64,000 nt of DNA from NCBI RefSeq assembly GCF_020736365.1, contig NZ_CP085988.1:3416001-3480000 (forward strand), written 5' to 3'. Made by a program: the position numbers and the translations under genes. This stretch comes from Clostridium sp. M62/1. Its GTDB lineage: Bacteria > Bacillota > Clostridia > Lachnospirales > Lachnospiraceae. The number at the start of each line of letters is the position of its first letter. The stretch's first letter is position 1. A model generated the notes under the pieces. It made no database searches. It was not told the origin of the DNA and saw nothing but the letters and a program-made list of their open reading frames with translations. Below, one piece after another: positions 44,412 to 53,444 of the stretch.

Positions 44412-46133
44412 ATGACTCAGTTAGAAGATATGCGCTCTGCTGTCGAGCACTTTGTTTCAGCAGCCGCTGAGGCCTTCCGCGTGGAAGCCGCCGTTTTTGA
44501 CAATGAGAGCAACCTGTTTTTCTGCACTCCCACCTATCTGAAGAAAAAGGGCAATGCAGTCCACTACGCGTTCATCCAGGATGTCATTGTCAATGGCAAT
44601 GTCCTTGTCACAGAGCCTGGCAAAATGCCTGCCTGCATCGGATGCCGTTTTAACGAGCACTGCCCCGCTACCATGGAAATCCTCTGCTGCATCCACAGCG
44701 GAACAGAGGTGGCCGGGGTTATCTCCTTTACCGCCTTTACAAAAGAAGGACAAAAGCGCGTTTCCGCGCATACGGATATCTACCTGAATGCCATTACAAA
44801 GCTCTCGAGCCTGATCGGCGAATACCTTCAGCAGCTCTCAGACGACGGATCCGCTGCAGACACGATAAACCTCATTGAGAATCTGATGGCGCTGTACGAA
44901 CAGCCGCTGCTCTTAACAGATCCCAACGGCGTCGTCCTGCGCTACAACAGCCTGGCGGCAAAAATTCTCAAGTTCTGCAATGTGTCAGCCACCAGCCTGC
45001 GCCAGATCTTTTCCGAGGACACTGCCAGAAAAATCACCTCCGGCAATGATCTGTACGAAAAGAAAGTATCTATCGGCGAGAATACCGCCAAGGTGACGAC
45101 CCGCTCCATCTACTCCGGAGATCACATCCACTCGATCCTTGTGAGAATTTCAAACGAGTTTTATGAAAGCCAGGCAGAATCCGGCTCTTTTCAGAAGCTC
45201 ATCGGTTCCAGCAAGGAATTCTCTCATATACAAAAGATGATCAAGCGTGTGGCTGACAGCCCCACCCCCATCCTGATTACCGGGGAGACTGGAACGGGAA
45301 AAGAGCTGGTAGCCCGGTCCATCCATGAGCAGAGCCGCCGGGCAAAATATCCCTTTGTAGCTATCAACTGTTCCAGTATCCCTGAAAACCTCTTCGAAAG
45401 CGAACTGTTCGGCTACGAGGAAGGCTCCTTTACGGGAGCAAAAAAGGGCGGAAAAATGGGAAAAATTGAGCTGGCTCAGGGCGGAACCCTGTTTCTCGAT
45501 GAGCTGGGGGAAATGCCCCTCTCTGTCCAGCCAAAGCTGCTGCGCGTCCTGCAGGAATATGAGCTGGAGAGGGTAGGCTCCACCAAAAAAATCCATTTGG
45601 ACATTAGAATTGTGGCAGCTACCAACCGTGATCTTGCTGATATGATCAAAGAGGGTAAATTTCGTGAGGATCTCTTCTACCGTATCAGCGTAATTAATAT
45701 TAAGCTGCCCCCTCTCCGGGAGCGGAAAGATGACATTATACCCATCAGCAAAAATTATCTGGAGCTGCTGCACAGCCGCATGAGCACTCCCCTCAGAAAA
45801 ATCTCGTCTGAGGCAGAGAAGCTGTTCCTCAATTATCCCTGGCCCGGAAATATCCGAGAGCTTCAGAACGTTATTGAGTATGCGGCCAACCTCTGCGACG
45901 GGGACACACTGAATCCTTCCGATCTGCCGGAACATCTGATTTCAAGGCTGAATCTGGAATTCAGTGAAAAGCAGGAACCCCGCTCCGCTCATCTTCCCGA
46001 TTCCCAGGAAAAGCAGATTCAGGAGCTTCTGGCAACCTACGGCCATACACTTGAGGGCAAGAAACGAATTGCAGCTGCCCTCGGAATCAGCCTGAGAACT
46101 CTTTACCGCAAGCTGAATCAGATGCAGCTTTAA
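44412..46133 (+). CDS. Sigma-54-dependent transcriptional activator
   Basis: A 573-residue enhancer-binding protein. Residues 1-160 form an N-terminal sensory region with Cys residues (MPACIGCRFNEHCPATMEILCCIH) that could hold a metal or respond to redox; a PAS-like segment follows. The AAA+ domain has Walker A GETGTGKE, the sigma-54 contact loop GSFTGA (usual form GAFTGA), Walker B GGTLFLDELGEM and R-fingers. The C terminus is a Fis-type helix-turn-helix (LEGKKRIAAALGISLRTLYRKLNQM). ATG 44412 follows AGGGGGA. It is divergent from SDR-gcvPA-gcvPB and upstream of the NhaC gene, each with a -24/-12 promoter, so it probably activates glycine metabolism. Confidence 0.92.
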   Translation: MTQLEDMRSAVEHFVSAAAEAFRVEAAVFDNESNLFFCTPTYLKKKGNAVHYAFIQDVIVNGNVLVTEPGKMPACIGCRFNEHCPATMEILCCIHSGTEVAGVISFTAFTKEGQKRVSAHTDIYLNAITKLSSLIGEYLQQLSDDGSAADTINLIENLMALYEQPLLLTDPNGVVLRYNSLAAKILKFCNVSATSLRQIFSEDTARKITSGNDLYEKKVSIGENTAKVTTRSIYSGDHIHSILVRISNEFYESQAESGSFQKLIGSSKEFSHIQKMIKRVADSPTPILITGETGTGKELVARSIHEQSRRAKYPFVAINCSSIPENLFESELFGYEEGSFTGAKKGGKMGKIELAQGGTLFLDELGEMPLSVQPKLLRVLQEYELERVGSTKKIHLDIRIVAATNRDLADMIKEGKFREDLFYRISVINIKLPPLRERKDDIIPISKNYLELLHSRMSTPLRKISSEAEKLFLNYPWPGNIRELQNVIEYAANLCDGDTLNPSDLPEHLISRLNLEFSEKQEPRSAHLPDSQEKQIQELLATYGHTLEGKKRIAAALGISLRTLYRKLNQMQL

Positions 46134-46235
46134 CTTAATTATCGATTTGCTATATGTTTAGGAAAGACTGGCTGGAAGCCGGGCAGAAAATCTCTGCCTT
46201 TCCAGCCAGAAATTTTAATTGTTTTTTAAGATATT

Positions 46236-46249
46236 TGTCAAATTTGACA
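46236..46249. promoter_or_regulatory. TGTCA-N4-TGACA palindrome, candidate enhancer site of the NhaC gene
   Basis: TGTCAAATTTGACA is a perfect palindrome about 200 bp upstream of the -24/-12 promoter at 46449. Further TGACA/TGTCA boxes follow up to about 46290. The same TGTCA-N4-TGACA layout occurs upstream of grdE (TGTCATCTTTGACA). Confidence 0.6.
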
Positions 46250-46448
46250 TTCCATTGACACCTTTTATGACAGATTCAGCTGTCAATTTATCTTCATACT
46301 TTCTGTTTTTTTGCATCTTCCGGCCTTATCAAAAAACCTATTTCACTCCTTTTACAAAATTTTAACTGACGACAAAAAGCCCTTTTTTCAGCGTTTTTTT
46401 ATCAAACTATAATGTATTTTTTATATCTTTTTCGCACATTTTATTTTC

Positions 46449-46464
46449 TTGGCATCTTTCTTGC
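46449..46464 (+). promoter_or_regulatory. Candidate sigma-54 promoter of the NhaC-type gene
   Basis: TTGGCATCTTTCTTGC has GG and GC 10 bases apart and matches the -24/-12 consensus closely, 43 bp upstream of the start codon. The 373-bp gap 46134-46506 contains only these control elements. Confidence 0.78.
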
Positions 46465-46506
46465 TTTTTAGTTAGACAACAATTTCATAAAAGAGGAGGA
46501 AACTAT

Positions 46507-48108
46507 ATGGAAACTGGTTATGGCATTTTAGCCCTCGTACCGCCTGTGATTGCGATTGCGCTTTGCTTCGCGACGAAACAGGTACTTATCTCTATGTTTG
46601 CAGGTTTGTTTGCCGGATGTCTGATTATTTCTAATTGGAACCCGTTTGCAGCCTGTGCTTACGCTCTGGATCAGATTGCAGTGAATATGTCCGGGAATAT
46701 TGTCCTGCTCCTGTTCACCCTGTTCATGGGCGTCGGCATCTCTTTCATCTGGAAGCTGGGCGGAAGCTTCGCTCTGGCAGCTGCTGCCAAGAAGCGTTTC
46801 AAAAAGCGCCGCTCTGTCTGCCTGGGAACCTGGGGACTCGGTATGTGCTGCTCCGTTAACGACTGTCTGGCAGCTGCTATCGACGGAAACGTATTCCGCG
46901 ATATCTGTAAAGAGTACCGTATCTCATCTGAGAAATTCTCCTACGTTCTCGACGCTACAGCCGCTCCGGCAGCTGCATTCTTCATTTCCGACTGGATCGC
47001 TTACCAGATCGGTATGATTGGCCAGGGACTTGACGCAGCAGGAATCACAGGTCTTACTCCTGTAGGCGCTTATTTCCAGACTCTTCCGTTCAATATGTAC
47101 TCTATCTTCACCCTGCTTTTCGTGGGAATGCTGATGTACACAGGACGCGACTACGGTCCAATGTTAAAGGCTGAGGCCCGTTGTCTGGAGACTGGACAGT
47201 TTACACGTCCAGGTGCAAAGCCAATGCTTGATGTAGGAAGCGAACTTGGAGAGGCAAAGCAGACAAAACCGATGATCCGCTCCTTCGTTCTTCCGATTGT
47301 TATTACATTCGCTATCATCATTTTCGGTATCATCTACACAGGATGGACCAGCCCGGATCGTACCGGTTCCGGACTTATGGACATCTTAAATGTCTGCGAT
47401 GTTCAGCTGGCTCTCTACTGGGGCTCCTTCGGAATGGCAGTTACAGGTATCGTAATCGCCCTTGTTTCCAAGATCATGACCTTCGACGAGACCATGTCTA
47501 CTATCGTAGACGGCTTCAAGCTGATGGCCCTTACAGGAGCTATTCTGGTTATGGCCTGGTCACTGGCTGAGGTTACAAAGAGTATGGGACTTGGAGAGTT
47601 CGTTGCTCACTATGTAGGCGGCAACATCCCGACAGGACTTCTTCCTGTTCTGGTACTGCTCTGCTCCATGTTAGTTGCATTCGCAACCGGTACTTCCTGG
47701 GGAACCATGGCTATCATGACTCCTCTGGCTATCCAGTTGGCCTACATGATCACAAACGATGTGCACTTCTCCGTTGGTATGTGCGGCGCCGTATTATCAG
47801 GAGCTATCTTCGGCGACCACTGCTCACCGGTATCTGATACCACCGTTATGGCCTCCCTGTTCTCAGGCGCAGACCACATCGACCACGTTGGTACGCAGAT
47901 TCCTTACACCTGTACCGTTGGCGCAGTTATCGCAGTTCTGTATGTACTGTACGGCTTCTTCCGCCTCTCCCCGGTTATTCTGATTCCGGTCGGACTTGTG
48001 GCGCTGTACTTCTTACAGATTATCTTACATAACATCTTCATGAAGAAGTATGGAATTGATCCAAACTACTCAAAGACCATGACAGAAGATCATGTGGTAG
48101 CAAAATAA
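46507..48108 (+). CDS. NhaC-family transporter
   Basis: A 533-residue membrane protein with about 12 hydrophobic segments. TSWGTMAIMTPLAIQLAY and FGDHCSPVSDTTVMASLFSGADHIDH are characteristic of the NhaC family, annotated as Na+/H+ antiporters but also including exchangers of organic ions. Being under a sigma-54 promoter between a sigma-54 activator and the selenium/glycine reductase genes, it might take up glycine or exchange a product; this is inference. The start has AGAGGAGG. Terminated by a strong hairpin at 48167-48213. Confidence 0.88.
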   Translation: METGYGILALVPPVIAIALCFATKQVLISMFAGLFAGCLIISNWNPFAACAYALDQIAVNMSGNIVLLLFTLFMGVGISFIWKLGGSFALAAAAKKRFKKRRSVCLGTWGLGMCCSVNDCLAAAIDGNVFRDICKEYRISSEKFSYVLDATAAPAAAFFISDWIAYQIGMIGQGLDAAGITGLTPVGAYFQTLPFNMYSIFTLLFVGMLMYTGRDYGPMLKAEARCLETGQFTRPGAKPMLDVGSELGEAKQTKPMIRSFVLPIVITFAIIIFGIIYTGWTSPDRTGSGLMDILNVCDVQLALYWGSFGMAVTGIVIALVSKIMTFDETMSTIVDGFKLMALTGAILVMAWSLAEVTKSMGLGEFVAHYVGGNIPTGLLPVLVLLCSMLVAFATGTSWGTMAIMTPLAIQLAYMITNDVHFSVGMCGAVLSGAIFGDHCSPVSDTTVMASLFSGADHIDHVGTQIPYTCTVGAVIAVLYVLYGFFRLSPVILIPVGLVALYFLQIILHNIFMKKYGIDPNYSKTMTEDHVVAK

Positions 48109-48166
48109 AATTGTACGAGGGGCTGTGCAAAAAGCACAGAGTGAAAAAAAAGAAAATTGAATAAAA

Positions 48167-48213
48167 AAGAAGCTTTACGGCAGCATCGCAAAAGCCGTAA
48201 AGCTTCTTTTTTT
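48167..48213 (+). terminator. Terminator of the NhaC-type gene
   Basis: AAGAAGCTTTACGGC (48167-48181) pairs perfectly with GCCGTAAAGCTTCTT (48194-48208) followed by T's. Confidence 0.9.
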
Positions 48214-48284
48214 ATTGAACTTCTGCTCTCTTCCCGCTCCATTTTCTTTTCATGACTCTCTCCTGTAAGAAAACAGACATAAAA

Positions 48285-48342
48285 CGGGAGGAATGTGAGG
48301 ATTTTGTTCCGGTAAAGTCACAAAACTCTCACATTCCTCCCG
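48285..48342. repeat. Conserved-loop hairpin element, copy 2
   Basis: CGGGAGGAATGTGAG at 48285-48299 pairs with its complement ending at 48342, with a two-base swap mismatch below TTTTG/CAAAA. The loop is TTCCGGTAAAGTCA, identical to copy 1. It lies between convergent genes, about 70 bp beyond the terminator of the NhaC gene. Confidence 0.82.
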
Positions 48343-48364
48343 CATCTCTTTGCAGTTTTCTTTT

Positions 48365-49513
48365 TTACTCTTTGGCCATCTCTCTCACAGCTCTGATTCC
48401 TGCTTCAATTTCCTCCTCTGTGTTAAACCAGGAGAAGGAGAATCTCACGATTCCCTGCTCCACAGTTCCCAGAGACTGGTGCATCAGAGGAGCACAGTGG
48501 GCTCCCGGCCGCGTGGCGATTCCATAGACCGTTTCCAGCTCATCGCTGACTCTCGAGGAATCGTACTCCCCAATGTTAATGGCCGCCACAGCCGTCCTCC
48601 TGAAACGGCTCAGACTGTCCTCAAAATCGCCGTAGACTTTGACACCGGGTATGCCTCTTACACCCTCATAAAACTGCATCAGAAGAGCGTTTTCCCGGCT
48701 GTGGATATTCTCCACGCCTGTCTTATCGATAAAGTCCAGGGCTGCATTAAGGCCGGCAATTCCGTGGCCGTTGAGAGTTCCCGCTTCAAGCCTCACCGGC
48801 ATCTCGGAAGGGTGTTCTTTCAGAAAGCTGTGGACTCCGCTGCCTCCCCGCTTGAGAGGTGCAATATCCACTCCCTCCCGGACACAGAGGCCTCCCGTTC
48901 CCTGAGGTCCCATCAGACCCTTATGCCCGGTAAAGCACAGGACATCCGCCTGAAATACCTCCATATCCACCGGATAGGCTCCTGCTGTCTGGGAAATGTC
49001 GGCGATAAAAAGAAGGCCGTGTTTTTTACAGAACTCCCCCACTCTCTTCAGATCCACCACATTTCCTGTCACATTGGAAGCATGGGTACAGATCACCGCC
49101 TTGGTGTTTTTCTTGAGATTTGCCTCAAATTCTTCATATTTCAGCCTTCCCAGGCTGTCGCAGGTGACAAAGGACACATCGGTGCCCTGCTCTGCCAGAT
49201 GAAACAAAGGCCTTAAAACGGAGTTGTGCTCCAGGACTGTCGTGATCACATGATCCTGAGGCCCGATCAGCCCGCAGATGGCTGTATTGAGGCTCTCTGT
49301 CGCATTGCAGGTAAACGCCGTCTGCCTAGGCTCTCCCGCATGAAACAGGCGGGCGATTTTTTCCCTTGTGCTGAAAATAATTCTCGAGGCGTCCATGGAC
49401 GCCTCGCTGGCTCCCCTTCCTGAATTTCCAAAATTCATGAGAGCCCTGGACACGGCGTCTGCTACCTGGGCGGGCTTCTTCATAGTTGTAGCCGCATTGT
49501 CAAAATATATCAT
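48365..49513 (-). CDS. Cysteine desulfurase/selenocysteine lyase-like aminotransferase class V
   Basis: A 382-residue PLP enzyme of the TIGR01977 type (EF2568 group), found with selenium genes. The PLP lysine is in CFTGHKGLMGPQGTGG and the catalytic Cys in RPGAHCAPLMHQSLGT. N terminus MIYFDNAATTMKKP is typical. It could mobilise sulfur or selenium for downstream Se metabolism. Same strand as DUF3343, TusA-like, yedE, selB and selA genes, and last in that series. Confidence 0.88.
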   Translation of the reverse strand: MIYFDNAATTMKKPAQVADAVSRALMNFGNSGRGASEASMDASRIIFSTREKIARLFHAGEPRQTAFTCNATESLNTAICGLIGPQDHVITTVLEHNSVLRPLFHLAEQGTDVSFVTCDSLGRLKYEEFEANLKKNTKAVICTHASNVTGNVVDLKRVGEFCKKHGLLFIADISQTAGAYPVDMEVFQADVLCFTGHKGLMGPQGTGGLCVREGVDIAPLKRGGSGVHSFLKEHPSEMPVRLEAGTLNGHGIAGLNAALDFIDKTGVENIHSRENALLMQFYEGVRGIPGVKVYGDFEDSLSRFRRTAVAAINIGEYDSSRVSDELETVYGIATRPGAHCAPLMHQSLGTVEQGIVRFSFSWFNTEEEIEAGIRAVREMAKE

Positions 49514-49611
49514 ACTGTATCCGCCTTTCCAATCTGCTGCAAAACCGTTTTATGGTTTGACAGCTGCAAATGGCAAATTTGACAAATATGCCATCATACT
49601 TCTTACCAGTT

Positions 49612-49848
49612 CTAATACAGAATTTCCGCAAAATCTTCCCACTCAAGCCCTTTTTTCCGGAGAAAATCTTTAAATACCTCTGCATGTTCCGGGCTTGTAC
49701 ACCAGGCCAGACCGCAGCCGGCCGACAGCTCCCGCGGCACAGGGATCATGCGCCCCGGCCTTCCGGCCTCCTTGCATGCCTTTTCCAGAGCAATGGCATC
49801 GGCTGTTGTGTGGAATGTAATAATCAGTGTCGGTTCTTTTTTTCTCAT
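49612..49848 (-). CDS. DUF3343 protein, putative Se/S carrier
   Basis: A 78-residue protein starting MRKKEPTLIITFHTTADAIALEKACKE, with VPRELSAGCGLAWC, the Cys-containing signature of DUF3343 (PF11823). These small proteins accompany selenium genes and may carry Se or S as persulfide; not proven. The start ATG 49848 has AGAGAGA upstream; a frame from 49917 has no support. The Cys pair and the neighbouring desulfurase suggest a transfer chain to TusA-like protein or SelD. Confidence 0.82.
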   Translation of the reverse strand: MRKKEPTLIITFHTTADAIALEKACKEAGRPGRMIPVPRELSAGCGLAWCTSPEHAEVFKDFLRKKGLEWEDFAEILY

Positions 49849-49946
49849 ATTCTCTCTTTCATTTATGCTGCAACGGTCCAGTCTTCCGCTCTGGGGCGGC
49901 ATCCGGACCGCTGACACGTTTTGCGATACGTATAAACTTCTGTTTT

Positions 49947-50028
49947 CAGCAGTTTGGCACGGGATCCCCCGGCGCTTTCATGCATTCTGCGCGAAAGCAC
50001 CGGGGGATCCCGAAAGCCGAACTGCTGC
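49947..50028 (-). terminator. Very long hairpin between DUF3343 and TusA-like genes
   Basis: CAGCAGTTTGGC, CGGGATCCCCCGG and GCTTTC pair in order with GAAAGC, CCGGGGGATCCCG and GCCGAACTGCTG: about 31 bp of nearly perfect stem with small internal loops and a 13-nt loop, starting right after the TusA-like stop. A T-run follows on the plus strand side and TGAAAA on the other. Confidence 0.75.
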
Positions 50029-50031
50029 TTT

Positions 50032-50238
50032 TTATTCAATAATCAGTTCAAAGTCTTCGCCATTTTCTCTGACAGAAACATTTTTTCCCTGGCTCTTTGC
50101 GTATTTCTCCACATTCTGTCTTGTATGGACTTCGCTGACGAGCACCCGAATGGTTTCACTTCCATGTTTTTTAATGGCATCGGCTGTCATCATTACCGGC
50201 TCCGGGCAGGAAAGCCCTCTTGCATCTACCTCGTACAT
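50032..50238 (-). CDS. TusA/SirA-like sulfur (selenium) carrier protein
   Basis: A 68-residue TusA-fold protein with the active Cys in LSCPEPVMMTADAI and the C-terminal ENGEDFELIIE strand. In selenium clusters such domains (as in YedF) are thought to bind Se as perselenide. Here the domain stands alone, without the second YedF domain. It follows yedE on the same strand by about 45 bp, supporting a transporter-carrier pair. GAGGTGAC is the ribosome site. Confidence 0.88.
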   Translation of the reverse strand: MYEVDARGLSCPEPVMMTADAIKKHGSETIRVLVSEVHTRQNVEKYAKSQGKNVSVRENGEDFELIIE

Positions 50239-50284
50239 TCTCTGTCACCTCTCATTCATGATCTTTCACTTTTCTGCTGCACTT

Positions 50285-51373
50285 TTATTTTTTCCCTTTG
50301 GAAGGCAAAAAACCAATCATAAACAGCACCACGATGGCAATCACCAGCGCCACCTTTCCAGCCATGGCCGGACCGCCTGCTACAGCTTCCGCTGTCTCAG
50401 TAGCCGCTGCCGCCGCCGAAGCCGCCAGACCAAAGTTATGGCAGAAAGCCGCTCCTACAAACAGTCCCAGAAAGGTCACTGCTGCATCGGAGGAGCCCTG
50501 TCCTGTCAGGACGAGCTGCCTTAACGGACATCCGCCCGCAAGCACAGCAGCAAATCCCACTGCATACATTCCCAGGAAATTCCAGATATGCTGGGAGTGA
50601 GCTACCGGCTGTCCTGCAAAGGAGAGCTTAAATCCGCCTGTGGCCAGGTTGAATACCAGCATTACAACAAACAGTCCGCCGAGCACGCTGAGAAGGTCAA
50701 AATTTCTCATAAGGATTACATCGCGAAAACCTCCTGCAAAGCAGGTGCGGCTTTTCTGCGCCACGGCTCCGAATACAAGTCCTGCGATCAGGGATGCCGC
50801 CACCGGAGCATGCATGCTTCCCGGGCCGGACTCACTGGACACAAACAGAGTCGTTGTAAGCGACAGCACAAACAGAAATACCAGAAGTGCCGGGATCACA
50901 AATCCGCTGGATTCCTTGGTCGGATAAGCTCTGCCCAGCGAAAATCCTCTCTTAAGGGCAAGAGTACCGGTAAAAATTCCCAGCACAAAGCCTGGAAGTG
51001 CTACCACGGCATTCAGATCTCCGGCTGAAAGTCTGAGAAGCAGACGCAGCGGGCAGCCCAGAAATACCAGGGAGCCAATCATCATAATCACGCCCAGCAG
51101 GAAACGGATCATCGGTGAGGAGCCAGATGTGGAACGGTACTCCTTCGTGGCAATGGAAATCAGAAACGCTCCGCACACAATCCCCACGATCTCCGGTCTG
51201 AAATACTGGACAATCGCTGCAGAGTGCAGTTTCATAGAGCCTGCTGTATCCCGGATAAAGCAGGCAATACAGAGCGCCATGTTGGCCGGGTTCCCCAGAA
51301 GCGCCAGCGCCGCTGCCGCAATTCCCAGGATCGCTCCCAGGCCGAGCCTTGTTGTCAAGTTACTGTTATTCAT
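50285..51373 (-). CDS. yedE: YedE-family selenium/sulfur transporter
   Basis: A 362-residue membrane protein of the YeeE/YedE family with about nine to ten hydrophobic segments and the conserved Cys motifs SLVFLGCPLRLLLRL and VLAGGCPLRQLVLTGQG, plus SRTCFAGGFRDVILMR. Homologues beside selenium genes (TIGR04112 type) are regarded as Se-compound importers; thiosulfate import is known for relatives. The C-terminal hydrophobic segment after an Ala-rich stretch is normal. Lies between selB and the TusA-like gene. Confidence 0.9.
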   Translation of the reverse strand: MNNSNLTTRLGLGAILGIAAAALALLGNPANMALCIACFIRDTAGSMKLHSAAIVQYFRPEIVGIVCGAFLISIATKEYRSTSGSSPMIRFLLGVIMMIGSLVFLGCPLRLLLRLSAGDLNAVVALPGFVLGIFTGTLALKRGFSLGRAYPTKESSGFVIPALLVFLFVLSLTTTLFVSSESGPGSMHAPVAASLIAGLVFGAVAQKSRTCFAGGFRDVILMRNFDLLSVLGGLFVVMLVFNLATGGFKLSFAGQPVAHSQHIWNFLGMYAVGFAAVLAGGCPLRQLVLTGQGSSDAAVTFLGLFVGAAFCHNFGLAASAAAAATETAEAVAGGPAMAGKVALVIAIVVLFMIGFLPSKGKK

Positions 51374-51526
51374 TTCTTATCTCCCCCTTATAGGATGTAT
51401 ATTCTATGAACCAGGTGAAAAGGAAGGGCAGACAGGTTACCTCCCCTGTCCCCTTCTTTTTCACCTGGAATGCATAGCTTTTTGCGGCCTCCCTGCTGGC
51501 TGCTCCAGGCAAAAAACCAAGGGTTC

Positions 51527-53440
51527 CTATTTTCCTCCCGGAATCCTCGCGTCCCCCACCTTCTTCGTGATCTTCATCTGATCGTAGGTCTCCAGCAGCA
51601 TCACTGCGTATTTTCTTGAGGTGCCTAAAAGATCCCTGAATTCTCCCAGAGTAATTTCAGGATGGGAGCTCAGGTAGTCTCTCAGCACGCTCAGAGCCCG
51701 ATCCCAGTGTTCCTTATGCATCAGAACCCCTGTTCCGGCCTTTACGAGAACCCCCTGCTTGGTAAGCTCTGCCAGCACCTGCTTGGCCTGCTTTTTATCC
51801 TTATAGGCGCTCACCAGCTCCTCTGTGGATGGGACCTCGATTCCCGCCTTTTTATATATATTTTCCAGATCGGTAACCAGTCTCGACGCCTCGTCTGAAT
51901 AGCTGACCGTAAATCCTGCCACGGAGACAATGCTTCCCTGGATGGAAATCACCTTCCGCTTCTCCAGCTCTGCCATCAGAGTCTCCGCTTTCTTCATGCT
52001 CTGAAGATGCAGTCTCTCCGCCAGACGGCTCTTAAGCTCTTCCCGATCCATGCCTCCTACAATGGGATTTTCCCGGTGGAACTGGGCCAGAATCTCCTTT
52101 GCAGTCTCCGCGACGCGCTCCCAGTAGGCCTTTCCCACAAAGCTTCCGTCGTTCAGGTGAAGGATCTTCTTTTTATTCCTGAGTGTATCCAGCAGCTTTT
52201 CCGCCTCAGATACCGTCAGATCCATCCACGCAGCCAGCTCCTTCGGCTCCGGGAATCGGCGGCTCTCCTCGTCCACCATCTGTTCCAGTACCTCGATGTC
52301 TGTGCCCGTCTTTTTCAGGCGCAGAGACTCGATCACCGCCTCCTGGCCCCTCTTGTGCTTATCAGCTGCCGGATTCAGCACGGTTCCTCCTCCGAAGGTT
52401 TCCACCGGAGAATAGAAGCGGACAATAAATTTGTCATTTCTCTTGACACAGATTGGCTCGTCGAAGCGAAGCTGAACAAAGGCCTCCTGCCCCGCCTCGA
52501 TTACGTCGGCGTCCAACAGGATCACCTTTCCTATCACCTGGGCGGAGCCGTAGCTTAAATGTACCCGGTCGCCGTTTTTGAGTTTCCTCTGTGTGGAGCC
52601 AAACAGTCTCAGCGTCGCATCCACCATGGTACTGTTTACCAGGGAACCAGGATAGGCCAGCACCTCCCCGCGGCTCAGCTCCTCCTTCTTGATGCCTGCC
52701 AGATTGATGGCTGTCCTCTGCCCTGCAAAAGCCTTTTCCTCCTTCTGGCCATGGCTCTGAACTCCCCTGATCTTTAAGAGCCTTTCCTGAGGATAGACCA
52801 TCACCTCCTGTCCCGTTTCACACATTCCCTCGATCAGAGTACCTGTGACAACGGTTCCAAAGCCCTCCATGGTAAACACCCGGTCAATGGGAAGGCGGAA
52901 CAGCTCGGCCTCCTCCCTGCGCTTTCCGGTTTTCTTTGCCATGTCAATGATCATCTGCTTTAACGTTTCAATGTTCTCCCCGGTGTAGGATGACACTCGG
53001 ATGCGGGGGGCCTGCTCCAGGAAGCTGCCCTCCACCAGCTCATTCACATCCTCCTCAACCATATCCGCCCAGTCGCTGTCCACCGTATCAGATTTTGTGA
53101 GAACAATGATTCCCTGGCGGATCTGAAGCATTTTCAGGATCTCAAAGTGCTCCACCGTCTGGGGCATGACCCCTTCATCCAGGGCGATTACGAGAAGTAC
53201 AAGATCAATGCCTCCGATTCCTGCAAGCATGTTTTTGACAAACTTCTCATGGCCCGGAACGTCGATAATTCCGATGTGGACACCGTCCGTATCCAGAAGG
53301 TTTGCAAAGCCCAGCTCAATGGTGATTCCTCGCTTCTTCTCCTCCTTCAGCCTGTCTGTGTCAATTCCGCTGAGAGCCTTGATCAGACAGGTTTTGCCGT
53401 GATCCACATGTCCCGCAGTTCCAACAATCACATTCTGCAT
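51527..53440 (-). CDS. selB: Selenocysteine-specific elongation factor
   Basis: A 637-residue SelB, the GTPase that delivers Sec-tRNA to UGA when it binds the SECIS hairpin. The G1 motif [11 protein letters not shown] is near the start, then DVPGHEKF (G3) and LTKSD (G4); beta-barrel domains follow, and the C-terminal half contains winged-helix repeats that bind SECIS. ATG 53440 lies four bases after the selA stop, with GGGAGG upstream. Needed for grdA and grdB in this window. Confidence 0.97.
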   Translation of the reverse strand: MQNVIVGTAGHVDHGKTCLIKALSGIDTDRLKEEKKRGITIELGFANLLDTDGVHIGIIDVPGHEKFVKNMLAGIGGIDLVLLVIALDEGVMPQTVEHFEILKMLQIRQGIIVLTKSDTVDSDWADMVEEDVNELVEGSFLEQAPRIRVSSYTGENIETLKQMIIDMAKKTGKRREEAELFRLPIDRVFTMEGFGTVVTGTLIEGMCETGQEVMVYPQERLLKIRGVQSHGQKEEKAFAGQRTAINLAGIKKEELSRGEVLAYPGSLVNSTMVDATLRLFGSTQRKLKNGDRVHLSYGSAQVIGKVILLDADVIEAGQEAFVQLRFDEPICVKRNDKFIVRFYSPVETFGGGTVLNPAADKHKRGQEAVIESLRLKKTGTDIEVLEQMVDEESRRFPEPKELAAWMDLTVSEAEKLLDTLRNKKKILHLNDGSFVGKAYWERVAETAKEILAQFHRENPIVGGMDREELKSRLAERLHLQSMKKAETLMAELEKRKVISIQGSIVSVAGFTVSYSDEASRLVTDLENIYKKAGIEVPSTEELVSAYKDKKQAKQVLAELTKQGVLVKAGTGVLMHKEHWDRALSVLRDYLSSHPEITLGEFRDLLGTSRKYAVMLLETYDQMKITKKVGDARIPGGK

Positions 53441-53444
53441 CCTG

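Noticed and set aside
45150..45935. 261-codon minus-strand frame inside the sigma-54 activator
   Set aside because: Antisense to conserved AAA+ domain; no start context.
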